Both the position numbers and the translations under genes were made by a program. A stretch of DNA of 64,000 bases from Halpernia humi. GTDB lineage: Bacteria > Bacteroidota > Bacteroidia > Flavobacteriales > Weeksellaceae. Below the pieces are notes generated by a model. The model ran no database searches. It was given only the letters and a program-made list of their open reading frames with translations, and had not been told where the DNA came from. Positions 55,996 through 64,000 of this stretch are shown here, one piece after another; position 1 is the first letter of the stretch; each line of letters opens with the position of its first letter. The stretch covers positions 1-64,000 of the forward strand of contig NZ_FNUS01000002.1 in the NCBI RefSeq assembly GCF_900108025.1, given 5' to 3'.

Positions 55996-58392
55996 CTAAA
56001 ATTTAAAATCAACACCTAAATAAATATTTACCGGCATAATCGGCGCATAAACCATTCCCGCATCAAAATAATTTCTAAATGGATTTTGCGCATCCAAAAT
56101 AGGGCGGTTTTGTTTGTAAGAAGTGATATTTTCCGCACCAAGATAAACCCGGAATTTTTCATTAAAATTTTTCGCGATTTGTCCATTCAAAGTAGAAAAC
56201 GCAGAAGATTTTGCACCCAACTGAAATTCTTGCGGATTACTTGCTGTTGTTGGTAAATTTTGCGAACCGACCAAATTGTATGTCAAATCAACCGACCAAA
56301 AACCACCTTTTTCCGTTTTGTTTGTGGCGTAAGACATATTCGCAAAACCTCTGTTTTTAGGGATAAATGGCACTTCTCTTTTACCTGAAATGTAATTTGC
56401 TTGCACATCATAGTATTTATAAGCCAAGCGAAAATCTAAATTTTTTACCAAAGAAAAATCCCATTGCGCTTGGAAACTATTTGCAAAAGAAAAACCTTCT
56501 AAATTATAAAACAAAATTTTCTGCGGCGATTGGTAAAGATCTACCAAAACCTGATGCTGGAAATCGGTTCTGAAAAAATCTAAAATAAAGCTACTTTTTC
56601 TGCGCAGAAACTTAAATTCTTGTACTAAACTCGCGCCAAAATTCCAAGCGATTTCCGGTTTTAAACCATAAATATCACCGCCATTATTTCTTATTTCTAG
56701 TGTTCTGTTTGATGCAAAATATTGCTGATTTTCCGCAAAAATATTTGCCGTTCTAAAACCTCTGCCAGCAGAAAGTCGCAAAGTTGTTTTTGGCGCAATA
56801 TCATATTTAAAATTTATTCTCGGTGTAAATTGTGTTCCCGCCAAATTGTGAAAATCTGCGCGAACACCTGCTACCAAAGTATATTTCACACCAGTTAATG
56901 TATATTCAAAAAATAATCCTGGCACCGTTTCTGTTCTTGTATAATTTTGCGTCAAGTAATTTTCATTGTAAGAATCATACAGAAAACTTGCGCCAGTTTT
57001 AAATTTATTGTTTGTGTTTCCCAAGATTCCTTCAAAAATAAAATTGGAATAATATGAAGTTTCTTTGCCGTCATAATTTCTCAACCCGAAAAAACTGTTT
57101 TGCTGATGAACGGTTAGTTGGTTCATCCAGCCGATACTTTTGCCCGGTTTGTCTTTAAAAATATATCCTGTTTTATTCCAAAATTGGAAACGCGAGGTAT
57201 TGATTCCTACTCCATATAAACTTTGCACATTTTGTGGTTTGCTAAAATCGTAACCTTTTTGTCCGGCATTTCTTTCATCTTTCACATAATTAATTCCAAA
57301 ATGTGACATCAAACCGCTCTTTTCTAAATTATTGAAATCGAGTAAATAAGCCACATTTATTTGGTTGCCTTTTGGTTGGTCTAGAAAACCATCATTATTA
57401 GAATCTCGCTCAGAAAAAGTGCCGTTTCCGTGAAGCAGTACACTTTGCGACCAATGTTCGGAAAGCAATTGTGTTGAAGTTAAATTGATTTCTGTTCGCA
57501 AATTAGAATCTAAAAAAAGATTAATCGCCGTTTCTGGTTTATCTTTGTATTTTAAAAGTTCCGTATTTATTTGTCCTGTGATGCTTTCATATCCGTTTAC
57601 GACGGTACTTCCACCTTTTGTTAATTGTATAGAAGCAATCCATTTCCCGGGAATAAAATTTAAACCATACGCAGCCGATAAACCGTGAACTTGCGGCAAT
57701 TGTTCCTGCGTAATTGCTGTATATTTTTGGTCTAAACCGAGCATTTTCAGTTGTTTAGTTCCGGTTACAGCGTTACTGTAAGATACATCCACAGTTGCGT
57801 TGGTTTCAAAACTTTCAGATAAATTGCAGCAAGCGGCTTTTAGAAATTCTTTTCCGTTCATATTCATCGTTAAACCTGCAGATTTGCTATCAATCGCGGT
57901 TGGATCTTGTAATTTTAAAAGTTTTACGCCTTCTATATTCTGGCTTTTTTCTTTATGATTAGAATGGTCGTCTTGCGCATCCATTTGCATTGAATGATCT
58001 TGTAATATTTTAGAAACAGTCGCGGTCTTATTTGGTAAAAAATCTTCTAGATTTTGTTCTCTATCATACAAACAACAACTTGGAAGATTTTTATAAGCTT
58101 CATCATCTGCTTTGAATTTTTCATTATCGTGACCCACTTGCGCAATTTTTTTTAGAATTTTTTCTAAAGATGTTTTCGCCGGATTGAACTCTATTTGCAA
58201 CACTTTTGTATCAGGAGACCAAACTGCCGTCTCAGCATTCGCGCTTTTCGCTGCGTTTTCTATTCGCGTTTTACATTGCACACAATTGCCATTCACAATT
58301 GCTTTTTCATAAGTTTTAAGATTTTGCGCTGAGAGAATTGTGCAAAATAGAAAGATGAACAAAGGCACAATTTTGCCTAAAATTGTTTTCAT
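55996..58392 (-). CDS. TonB-dependent receptor with N-terminal HMA-like domain
   Basis: This 798-residue outer-membrane receptor is unusual. After the signal peptide (ends ILSAQ) comes a heavy-metal-associated-type domain with GNCVQC (Cys37/Cys40), then Cys-Cys pairs at 106-107 (PSCCLYD) and 188-189 (AACCNLSE). A His/Met-rich stretch lies between them (HSMQMDAQDDHSNHKE). The plug includes LPQVHGLSAAYGLNFIPG, and the beta-barrel runs to an aromatic end (YLGVDFKF). The metal-binding residues suggest copper or a related soft metal. Its neighbour just upstream encodes a small Cys-rich protein. Confidence 0.85.
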   Translation of the reverse strand: MKTILGKIVPLFIFLFCTILSAQNLKTYEKAIVNGNCVQCKTRIENAAKSANAETAVWSPDTKVLQIEFNPAKTSLEKILKKIAQVGHDNEKFKADDEAYKNLPSCCLYDREQNLEDFLPNKTATVSKILQDHSMQMDAQDDHSNHKEKSQNIEGVKLLKLQDPTAIDSKSAGLTMNMNGKEFLKAACCNLSESFETNATVDVSYSNAVTGTKQLKMLGLDQKYTAITQEQLPQVHGLSAAYGLNFIPGKWIASIQLTKGGSTVVNGYESITGQINTELLKYKDKPETAINLFLDSNLRTEINLTSTQLLSEHWSQSVLLHGNGTFSERDSNNDGFLDQPKGNQINVAYLLDFNNLEKSGLMSHFGINYVKDERNAGQKGYDFSKPQNVQSLYGVGINTSRFQFWNKTGYIFKDKPGKSIGWMNQLTVHQQNSFFGLRNYDGKETSYYSNFIFEGILGNTNNKFKTGASFLYDSYNENYLTQNYTRTETVPGLFFEYTLTGVKYTLVAGVRADFHNLAGTQFTPRINFKYDIAPKTTLRLSAGRGFRTANIFAENQQYFASNRTLEIRNNGGDIYGLKPEIAWNFGASLVQEFKFLRRKSSFILDFFRTDFQHQVLVDLYQSPQKILFYNLEGFSFANSFQAQWDFSLVKNLDFRLAYKYYDVQANYISGKREVPFIPKNRGFANMSYATNKTEKGGFWSVDLTYNLVGSQNLPTTASNPQEFQLGAKSSAFSTLNGQIAKNFNEKFRVYLGAENITSYKQNRPILDAQNPFRNYFDAGMVYAPIMPVNIYLGVDFKF

Positions 58393-58448
58393 TTTTTAAG
58401 ATTTAGTTAATTAAAATTGGGCAGACTTCTGCTTTAATGTTGTTTTAA

Positions 58449-58790
58449 TTAAATAAATTTCGGTGGTTGAAAAACGCCTTCTAAATAGGTGTTTGGAAGT
58501 AATTGATGAGAATAAAAGAAAGAAAGTTTCTTTTTAAAATTATTAAAATGATAACATTCTGTAGATATACTTTCCGCAGAATTGATGAATTGAAAAACGC
58601 AAATACTTACACTACAGCAATCGTGAGACGTAGAGTTCTTGTGATTTTTCGCGGGCATATTATTATGACAAACGCTTTGTGATGTGCAACATTTGGCTTG
58701 CGGCATATTTTGCGCCATAAGATTTTGTGTTGGAAGAATTAAAATTCCAACAGAAAAAATAAAGATGAAAAGATTTTGAATATTTTTCAT
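58449..58790 (-). CDS. Small secreted Cys/His-rich protein (HYC_CC_PP-like)
   Basis: The 113-residue protein has a signal peptide (ends LMAQ) and Cys residues at 34, 35, 41, 58, 59, 64 and 79, with several His, ending GVFQPPKFI. Short proteins with paired Cys and a C-terminal PP occur upstream of metal-linked TonB receptors in Bacteroidetes. It is 56 bases upstream of the receptor gene and shares its promoter. It probably binds a soft metal in the periplasm. The family name is given from the pattern, not from a search. Confidence 0.7.
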   Translation of the reverse strand: MKNIQNLFIFIFSVGILILPTQNLMAQNMPQAKCCTSQSVCHNNMPAKNHKNSTSHDCCSVSICVFQFINSAESISTECYHFNNFKKKLSFFYSHQLLPNTYLEGVFQPPKFI

Positions 58791-58800
58791 TTTCTTGTTA

Positions 58801-58828
58801 CAAAGTTAGAAAAAACAGTTAAAAACAA
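58801..58828 (-). promoter_or_regulatory. Promoter of the receptor operon
   Basis: On the minus strand TTG (plus 58826-58828), a 17-base spacer and TAACTTTG (plus 58801-58808) fit the Bacteroidetes promoter with a slightly short spacer. A separate TATTTTTG box (58915-58922) faces the opposite way for the L,D-transpeptidase gene. No palindromic operator was identified. Confidence 0.5.
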
Positions 58829-58938
58829 TTATTTATTTAAGTTAAAGTGTCTTAAAAAATGTTAAAGCACACAATTTTAAGATATTATACAGGTTTAAAA
58901 CAAGTTAAACTACTTATTTTTGCATTCTAAAATTTGAT

Positions 58939-59688
58939 ATGAAGAAAGTCTTTTTTATTTTTATCCCTGTTTATTTAGTAATTACATCATTTGTTTTACC
59001 AAAAATTCGTGCGGAGAAAAGCGGTTTTAAAAATGATTCTGTGAAAGCAGAAACCGATTTTAAAGCCATTACAAGTTTAAATAGTTCAAAAGCCGATGCT
59101 ATTTTTTCTGAGATTGATTTTTCTAACAATGAACAATTAGATGAAGACGTTTTCGAAAAAGCCTTCAAAGGTTTTGAAAAATTAAAAAGCGATGGAAAAT
59201 TACCTAAAGAATCTCATGTTTTAACCATAGCAGATTTTAGCAAATCTTCAAATTCCAAAAGACTTTGGGTGATAGATTTAGATAAGAAAAAAGTAATTTT
59301 CAACACATTGGTTGCCCACGGAATGGGAACTGGCGATGAGTTTGCAGCGCATTTTTCAAACACCGAAAGTTCGCACCAAAGCAGTTTGGGCTTTTATATT
59401 ACCGAAGAAACCTACACGGGCAAAAATGGTTTTTCTTTAAAATTAATTGGGATGGATAAAGGCTTTAATGACGCGGCTTTGCAACGTGCGATCGTAATGC
59501 ACGGTGCAGATTATGTGAGCAATGATTTCGCAAAAAACCACAAAAGAATTGGTAGAAGTTGGGGTTGCCCGGCTGTTTCGCGCGAGTTAGCAGAGCCAAT
59601 TATCAATACCATAAAAGACCAAAATTGTCTGTTTATTTATTATCCAGATCAAAATTATTTAAGTTCTTCCGAATGGTTGAAATCTTAA
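58939..59688 (+). CDS. Murein L,D-transpeptidase-like protein
   Basis: The 249-residue protein has a signal anchor (residues 4-20) and a catalytic YkuD-like core. It shows His188 in IVMHGADYV and the active-site Cys210 in GRSWGCPAV, the HG and SxGC pattern of L,D-transpeptidases. Preceding it are VTIADFSK-type strands and LVAHGMGTGDEFAAHFSN. It may make 3-3 or lipoprotein peptidoglycan links in the periplasm. It is divergent from the metal receptor operon and is followed by a terminator. Confidence 0.85.
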   Translation: MKKVFFIFIPVYLVITSFVLPKIRAEKSGFKNDSVKAETDFKAITSLNSSKADAIFSEIDFSNNEQLDEDVFEKAFKGFEKLKSDGKLPKESHVLTIADFSKSSNSKRLWVIDLDKKKVIFNTLVAHGMGTGDEFAAHFSNTESSHQSSLGFYITEETYTGKNGFSLKLIGMDKGFNDAALQRAIVMHGADYVSNDFAKNHKRIGRSWGCPAVSRELAEPIINTIKDQNCLFIYYPDQNYLSSSEWLKS

Positions 59689-59696
59689 AAATAAAA

Positions 59697-59725
59697 AAGC
59701 AAATCTACACGATTTGCTTTTTTTC
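59697..59725. terminator. Bidirectional intrinsic terminator after L,D-transpeptidase
   Basis: GCAAATC (59699-59705) and GATTTGC (59711-59717) form a seven-base-pair stem around a five-base loop, followed by T. It also suits the converging GLPGLI gene. Confidence 0.9.
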
Positions 59726-59726
59726 T

Positions 59727-60548
59727 TTAGTTTAATTCTATCGGATTATTAAAATCTGCAATGCTTTTTTTCAGTCTGTCTTCTTGCTCTTTTCTGTCTT
59801 GCGGTGTTGGGCTGGGTCTATTTCCGCCACCTCTGCCGCCTCTAGAATTTAGGCTGCTTTGCATATACGAAACCGGATCTTTTCGGTAAGTTGCATTTTG
59901 TTTTAAAAAGTCTTTTTTAGAAAGTTTCACCACATTTCCACGTGTGAGAAATTCTGCTGGCGCATCAATTTTTTTACTTTCCATCAAATCAAAAGAATAG
60001 TCGCCTTTTTCATCTTCAATTTTTACGATTAAGCCAGGTAAGCCAGAAAATTTATAAGGGCCATCCAAAACAGGAACATCTGTGGTAAACCAGGCATCCC
60101 ATTTTCTACCGCCGTAAGTCATTTCTGCTTTCTGCGTTTTATAATCACCAATTTTAACGGTTTCGGGTAAAATTTTCCAGTTAAAATTTGGTTTTTCTTC
60201 ATAAGAATATTCATCTCTACCGATTCTGCTTCTAAAAACTAAACTTTGGTCTTCATAATTTTTTTTAATGATAAAATCAATATTAGATTGCAAATTCTCA
60301 AACATGCTTCGGTCGAAATTAAAATTTCTTGTTTGTCTTGCTCTAGCAAAAATAGAGTCGCGTTTTAAACGCTTATCGCCATAAAAGATAGATTCTGTGG
60401 GTGATACGTCTAAATTTGCCAATTCTGTTTTTACAGATTTCGCGTCTGTAGAATCTGTTTTTATAGAGACTTGATAGACGAATCTTGTTGTTTGCTGCGC
60501 CATAATTAAAGGCATTGCAAGTAAACTTAATAATTTTATTATTTTCAT
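59727..60548 (-). CDS. GLPGLI family protein (short copy)
   Basis: The 273-residue secreted protein (signal peptide ends MAQ) has the GLPGLI signature in FSGLPGLIVKIED, with WKILPETVKIGDYKTQKA before it. The C-terminal tail is Gly/Arg-rich (SRGGRGGGNRPSP) and ends in IADFNNPIELN. GLPGLI proteins are numerous and uncharacterised in Bacteroidetes. It is downstream of a longer GLPGLI gene by 12 bases. Confidence 0.88.
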   Translation of the reverse strand: MKIIKLLSLLAMPLIMAQQTTRFVYQVSIKTDSTDAKSVKTELANLDVSPTESIFYGDKRLKRDSIFARARQTRNFNFDRSMFENLQSNIDFIIKKNYEDQSLVFRSRIGRDEYSYEEKPNFNWKILPETVKIGDYKTQKAEMTYGGRKWDAWFTTDVPVLDGPYKFSGLPGLIVKIEDEKGDYSFDLMESKKIDAPAEFLTRGNVVKLSKKDFLKQNATYRKDPVSYMQSSLNSRGGRGGGNRPSPTPQDRKEQEDRLKKSIADFNNPIELN

Positions 60549-60560
60549 TGTTATATTTTT

Positions 60561-61604
60561 TTATCTTAATTCTATTGGGTTTCCGTCGGAATCGCTTCTG
60601 AAATTTCCAAAATTATTGTTTGAATTGCCATTTTGGCTTCTACCACCAAAAGCATTTCTTTGTCCTTCAAAACCGCTAAATTGATTATTGCTTGGCGTTT
60701 GTGAACCCATTTCATCATCTTCGCTTTCCGCATTTCTTTCGCCACCGCCTCGCATTCTGTCACCGCCACCTTCCATTCCGCCACTTCTTCCGCCGCCCAT
60801 TCCACCGCCATGCATTCTACCTTTTCTGCCGGATATTTCAGAATTGGAATCTCTAGAATATTTGTCTTTTCTACTTTGAAGCATTTCAAACTCTATTGCC
60901 GCTTTATCTCCGTTAAAATTATTTCTTGTTGATTGTTTTGCGTTAGGCTGAACTTGTTCGGCATAAGCGTTTGGAATGGTAATTTTCTTTAAAAAAGTAA
61001 ACAAATAATCGCCTTTTTCATCTTCTAATTTTAAAATTAACCCTGGCAAACCATAGAATTTATATGGCCCATCAGAAATTTTAATATCGGGTGCAAACCA
61101 CGCAGTCCAAGATCTTCCGCCAAAATTTACTGTGGCTTTTTGTGTTTTATATCCATTGATTAACATTGTTTCTTTTGAAATTTTCCAAGGGATTTTTCTG
61201 TCTTCTAGATAATAGATTTGTTGCGGCCCTATATTTTCTACCAACGACACTTTTTTGTCGTCTATATTTTTCTCAATAAAAAAATTAAAAAAACTAGGTT
61301 TCAAAGAATTACCAGCAGCAAGTTTTGGAGAATCTGATTTATTTTTTTTATTTCTTTTCTCAAGTTTTGGATTGCTTTCTTCCTGTTTTTTAAATACAGA
61401 AATTAAAGAATCTTTTAATAATTTGTTTTCACTTATGAATGTGGATTGTCCATTTTTAAGATCTAAAAATGTGCGCTCATGTTTAAGTGGCTGAAGATTT
61501 ATAGTGTCAGAATTTATTTCTGTGTCGTAAATAAACCGTTGCGTTTGGCTAAAAAATTGCCCAAAAGAACTTAAAAATAGCATTAAAATAAAGAGACGTT
61601 TCAT
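60561..61604 (-). CDS. GLPGLI family protein (long copy)
   Basis: The 347-residue secreted protein (signal peptide ends FFSQ) has the signature FYGLPGLILKLED and WKISKETMLINGYKTQKA, parallel to the shorter protein. The C-terminal 130 residues are rich in Gly, Arg, Met and Asn (MHGGGMGGGRSGG, MEGGGDRMRGGGER) and end with GNPIELR, like the short protein's end. The shared tail suggests a functional pair. Function is unknown. Confidence 0.88.
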   Translation of the reverse strand: MKRLFILMLFLSSFGQFFSQTQRFIYDTEINSDTINLQPLKHERTFLDLKNGQSTFISENKLLKDSLISVFKKQEESNPKLEKRNKKNKSDSPKLAAGNSLKPSFFNFFIEKNIDDKKVSLVENIGPQQIYYLEDRKIPWKISKETMLINGYKTQKATVNFGGRSWTAWFAPDIKISDGPYKFYGLPGLILKLEDEKGDYLFTFLKKITIPNAYAEQVQPNAKQSTRNNFNGDKAAIEFEMLQSRKDKYSRDSNSEISGRKGRMHGGGMGGGRSGGMEGGGDRMRGGGERNAESEDDEMGSQTPSNNQFSGFEGQRNAFGGRSQNGNSNNNFGNFRSDSDGNPIELR

Positions 61605-61755
61605 ATTAGTTTTGATGTTTGATAATAAAAGCAGAGCAAAGTTAATTTTAAAGAGTGAAGATATTTTAAATTTGCATTTTTTATAAATACTTTAACACAA
61701 TGCCCCATAAATGATAAATATCAATCTGTATGATAGACAAATAATTTGTGCTGTA

Positions 61756-61786
61756 TTTGTAATTGATTTTAAATATAGTATTTTTG
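61756..61786 (+). promoter_or_regulatory. Consensus promoter of the suf genes
   Basis: TTTG (61756-61759), a 19-base spacer and TATTTTTG (61779-61786) match the Bacteroidetes consensus exactly. The predicted transcript start near 61793 is about 22 bases before the sufA ATG. Confidence 0.75.
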
Positions 61787-61814
61787 TACTTTAAAATAAG
61801 TCTAAATAAAAATA

Positions 61815-62144
61815 ATGATAAAAATATCAGATAACGCAAAAGAAAAAGCCATCCAGCTAATGACTGAAGATGGTTTTAATCCTACTGAAGATTTCATCAG
61901 AGTTGGTGTGAAAAGCGGTGGTTGCTCAGGTTTAGAATATGTTTTGAAGTTTGATAATAAAAAGGAGGAAAACGATCAGGTTTTTGAAGATAACGGCATA
62001 AAAGTAATTATCGAAAGAAAATCTATCCTTTATCTTGCTGGTACCATTTTGGAATATTCTGGTGGTTTAAATGGAAAAGGTTTTGTTTTTAATAACCCAA
62101 ACGCGAGCAGAACCTGTGGTTGCGGAGAGAGTTTTTCACTTTAA
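61815..62144 (+). CDS. sufA: Iron-sulfur assembly protein, A-type carrier (SufA/IscA)
   Basis: The 109-residue A-type carrier has the three conserved cysteines: Cys37 in GGCSGLEY, and Cys101 and Cys103 in TCGCGESF. It receives and delivers Fe-S clusters. It is 9 bases upstream of sufB under a consensus promoter. Confidence 0.93.
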   Translation: MIKISDNAKEKAIQLMTEDGFNPTEDFIRVGVKSGGCSGLEYVLKFDNKKEENDQVFEDNGIKVIIERKSILYLAGTILEYSGGLNGKGFVFNNPNASRTCGCGESFSL

Positions 62145-62153
62145 TAAAAGAAT

Positions 62154-63599
62154 ATGAAATACACAGAAGACGATTTACGCGTTGATTTAGAAAATAAAAA
62201 ATACGAATTCGGTTGGGAAACTATTTTGGATTACGAAGAATTCCCAATTGGTCTTAATGAAGATATTGTGCGTGCAATTTCTGCCAAGAAAGAAGAACCA
62301 CAATGGATGACGGATTGGCGTTTGGAGGCATTTGCTATTTGGAAAAAAATGGAAGAACCCAATTGGGCAAATGTAAAATATGAAAAGCCAGACTTTCAGG
62401 CCATTAAATATTATGCTGCACCAAAGAAAAAACCAGAATTGGCAAGTTTAGATGAAGTAGATCCAGAGTTGCTGAAAACATTTGCGAAACTGGGAATTAA
62501 CATACACGAACAAAAAAGACTTTCTGGTGTTGCAGTTGATATTGTGATGGATTCAGTTTCGGTGAAAACAACTTTTACCAAAACTTTAAAAGAAAAAGGC
62601 ATAATATTTTGCTCCATTTCTGAAGCAATAAAGGAATATCCAGAATTGGTTCGAAAATATTTAGGAAAAGTCGTTCCTCGTGGCGATAATTTTTATGCCG
62701 CTTTAAACTCTGCGGTTTTCTCAGATGGAAGTTTTTGCTACATTCCAAAAGGTGTGAAATGCCCAATGGAACTTTCCACTTATTTTAGAATAAACCAAGC
62801 AGGAACAGGCCAATTTGAAAGAACTTTATTAATCGCCGACGAAGGCAGTTACGTGTCTTACTTGGAAGGTTGCACCGCGCCTTCTCGCGATGAAAACCAA
62901 TTGCACGCCGCCGTTGTAGAACTCATTGCAATGGACGATGCAGAAATAAAATATTCTACCGTCCAAAATTGGTATCCAGGAGATGAAAACGGTAAAGGTG
63001 GTGTTTTTAATTTTGTAACCAAACGAGGCGTTTGTGAGAAAAACGCAAAAATTTCTTGGACACAAGTAGAAACCGGTTCCGCCGTGACTTGGAAATATCC
63101 GTCTTGTATTTTAAAAGGCGATAATTCTATTGGCGAATTTTATTCCATCGCGGTAACTAATAATTTTCAATATGCAGACACGGGAACAAAAATGATCCAC
63201 ATCGGGAAAAATACCCGTTCCACCATCATTTCAAAAGGAATTTCCGCCGGAAAATCTAACAATTCTTACCGAGGTTTAGTGAAAGTAATGCCGTCTGCAA
63301 AAGGCGCCAGAAATTTTTCACAATGCGATTCTTTATTAATGGGCGATCAATGCGGCGCGCATACATTTCCATACATCGAAATTAAAGATCCGACGGCACA
63401 ATTGGAGCACGAAGCCACAACTTCAAAAATCGGTGAAGACCAAATTTTCTATTGCAACCAACGTGGTATTTCTACGGAAAAAGCGATTGCATTAATTGTA
63501 AATGGTTTCAGCAAAGAAGTTTTGAACAAACTCCCAATGGAATTCGCGATAGAAGCACAAAAATTGTTGGAGATTTCTTTGGAAGGAAGTGTTGGATAA
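62154..63599 (+). CDS. sufB: Fe-S cluster assembly scaffold SufB
   Basis: The 481-residue scaffold has the SufB/SufD fold, including [36 protein letters not shown] and the C-terminal stretch [10 protein letters not shown]. It joins SufC and SufD to build Fe-S clusters with sulfur from SufS. The gene expected next is sufC, but a GxxExxY gene follows instead at this window edge. Confidence 0.97.
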   Translation: MKYTEDDLRVDLENKKYEFGWETILDYEEFPIGLNEDIVRAISAKKEEPQWMTDWRLEAFAIWKKMEEPNWANVKYEKPDFQAIKYYAAPKKKPELASLDEVDPELLKTFAKLGINIHEQKRLSGVAVDIVMDSVSVKTTFTKTLKEKGIIFCSISEAIKEYPELVRKYLGKVVPRGDNFYAALNSAVFSDGSFCYIPKGVKCPMELSTYFRINQAGTGQFERTLLIADEGSYVSYLEGCTAPSRDENQLHAAVVELIAMDDAEIKYSTVQNWYPGDENGKGGVFNFVTKRGVCEKNAKISWTQVETGSAVTWKYPSCILKGDNSIGEFYSIAVTNNFQYADTGTKMIHIGKNTRSTIISKGISAGKSNNSYRGLVKVMPSAKGARNFSQCDSLLMGDQCGAHTFPYIEIKDPTAQLEHEATTSKIGEDQIFYCNQRGISTEKAIALIVNGFSKEVLNKLPMEFAIEAQKLLEISLEGSVG

Positions 63600-63602
63600 A
63601 GT

Positions 63603-63653
63603 TATTAACATTAAGAAGTTAAGTTTAATTTTCTTAAATTCTTAATGTTAATA
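63603..63653 (+). repeat. Hairpin-forming inverted repeat between sufB and the GxxExxY gene
   Basis: TATTAACATTAAGAA (63603-63617) and TTCTTAATGTTAATA (63639-63653) are a perfect 15-base inverted repeat. TTAAG and CTTAA inside the loop can pair further. Lacking G/C pairs and a T run, it is not a typical terminator. Confidence 0.75.
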
Positions 63654-63695
63654 TTTAAGAAATTGATAAATCAATTCTTTTGAAGAAAATTAAAT

Positions 63696-64000
63696 ATGAC
63701 TAAAGCAGAGGTAACACAGCTTTCTTATGACATTGTAGGATGTGCAATTAAAGTTCATAAAGAATTAGGACCGGGATTGCTAGAAAGTGTTTACGAAATA
63801 TGTTTGGCTTATGAATTAAAGGAAAAAGGATATTTAGTAAATCAGCAGGTTGCTACAAAAATCAATTACGGAAAGATAGAAATTGAAACACCACTAAAAG
63901 TAGATCTTCTAGTAAATGAAATGATTGTTATAGAGATTAAAACGGTTGAAAATTGTTACCTGTTCATCAAGCCCAATTGATGACTTATATGAAAATTTTG
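63696..64000 (+). pseudogene. GxxExxY protein gene with a one-base deletion, cut by window end
   Basis: The frame opens with KVHKELGPGLLESVYEICLAYELKEKG, which has an intact GLLESVY signature, and VDLLVNEMIVIEIKTVEN. After that it becomes CYLFIKPN and stops at 63980. Reading with one extra T near 63953 restores LLPVHQAQLMTYMKI, which is the conserved family continuation. So a T has been lost from a TTTG run, or is a sequencing error. The gene is about half identical to the pseudogene at 24183. It lies downstream of sufB, and its true end is beyond the window. Confidence 0.8.

Overview
This window is a low-GC chromosomal segment of a Bacteroidota member, most likely class Flavobacteriia and close to the Chryseobacterium clade (Weeksellaceae). 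The reasons are the gene families present (GLPGLI proteins, DUF3078, DUF4292, DUF4254, DUF4293, DUF2851, DUF3857, bacillithiol-type BshA, Rho with a long disordered insert), promoters of the Bacteroidetes type (TTTG, about 19 bases, TAnnTTTG) upstream of gdhA, rho and sufA, and the lack of Shine-Dalgarno sequences. The assignment is an inference from gene content. No rRNA, tRNA, CRISPR array or complete transposon was seen.

Layout. 0-0.7 kb: an integrase remnant and dispersed repeats. 0.7-4.3 kb: gdhA, dprA and a rhomboid protease. 4.3-6.2 kb: a tandem repeat, then a DUF3078 protein. 6.2-11.7 kb: an M16 peptidase, a GH17-like lipoprotein and an internally deleted AAA ATPase. 11.7-20.7 kb: pyrC, a flippase, a sugar nucleotidyltransferase, an envelope block (DUF4292 lipoprotein, EnvC-like factor, TatA, DUF4254, lipoprotein), then ribA. 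20.7-26.5 kb: a GH3 enzyme, bshA, a broken GxxExxY gene between two oppositely oriented repeat arrays, DUF2851 and a PspC-like gene. 26.5-32.6 kb: a SIMPL protein, a pair of regulatory-domain secreted proteins, a large imperfect inverted repeat, and a RecB-like helicase-nuclease. 32.6-38.2 kb: a DUF3857 pair and two secreted proteins. 38.4-48.7 kb: malQ, a toxin-antitoxin pair, cysS, folE, a zinc-motif flavoprotein monooxygenase, an ABC exporter and DUF4293. 48.7-55.9 kb: rho, a third DUF3857 protein, an SDR/membrane-protein operon divergent from an HxlR regulator, and superoxide dismutase. 56-64 kb: a metal-linked TonB receptor operon, an L,D-transpeptidase, two GLPGLI proteins, sufA-sufB and a second, frameshifted GxxExxY gene at the edge.

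Most genes are core metabolism or envelope biogenesis. The unusual content is in the intergenic DNA. (1) Both GxxExxY genes carry a single inactivating lesion: a stop exactly at the signature Glu codon in one, a one-base loss in the other. The first lies between arrays built on CGCAATGGCG on the left and its complement on the right. (2) A GC-rich element occurs four times, with conserved flanks around a hairpin whose sequence varies but whose pairing is kept. (3) Perfect palindromes of the CCTTGnCAAGG type lie between genes. A GxxExxY gene together with CGCAA-type arrays is the best candidate for an undescribed repeat-associated element.

Two protein-level points also deserve attention. Two 644-residue DUF3857/transglutaminase-fold paralogues have Ser in place of the catalytic Cys, while their 628-residue neighbour keeps it. 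A PHBH-type flavoprotein carries a DnaJ-like CxxCxGxG zinc motif pair at its N terminus.
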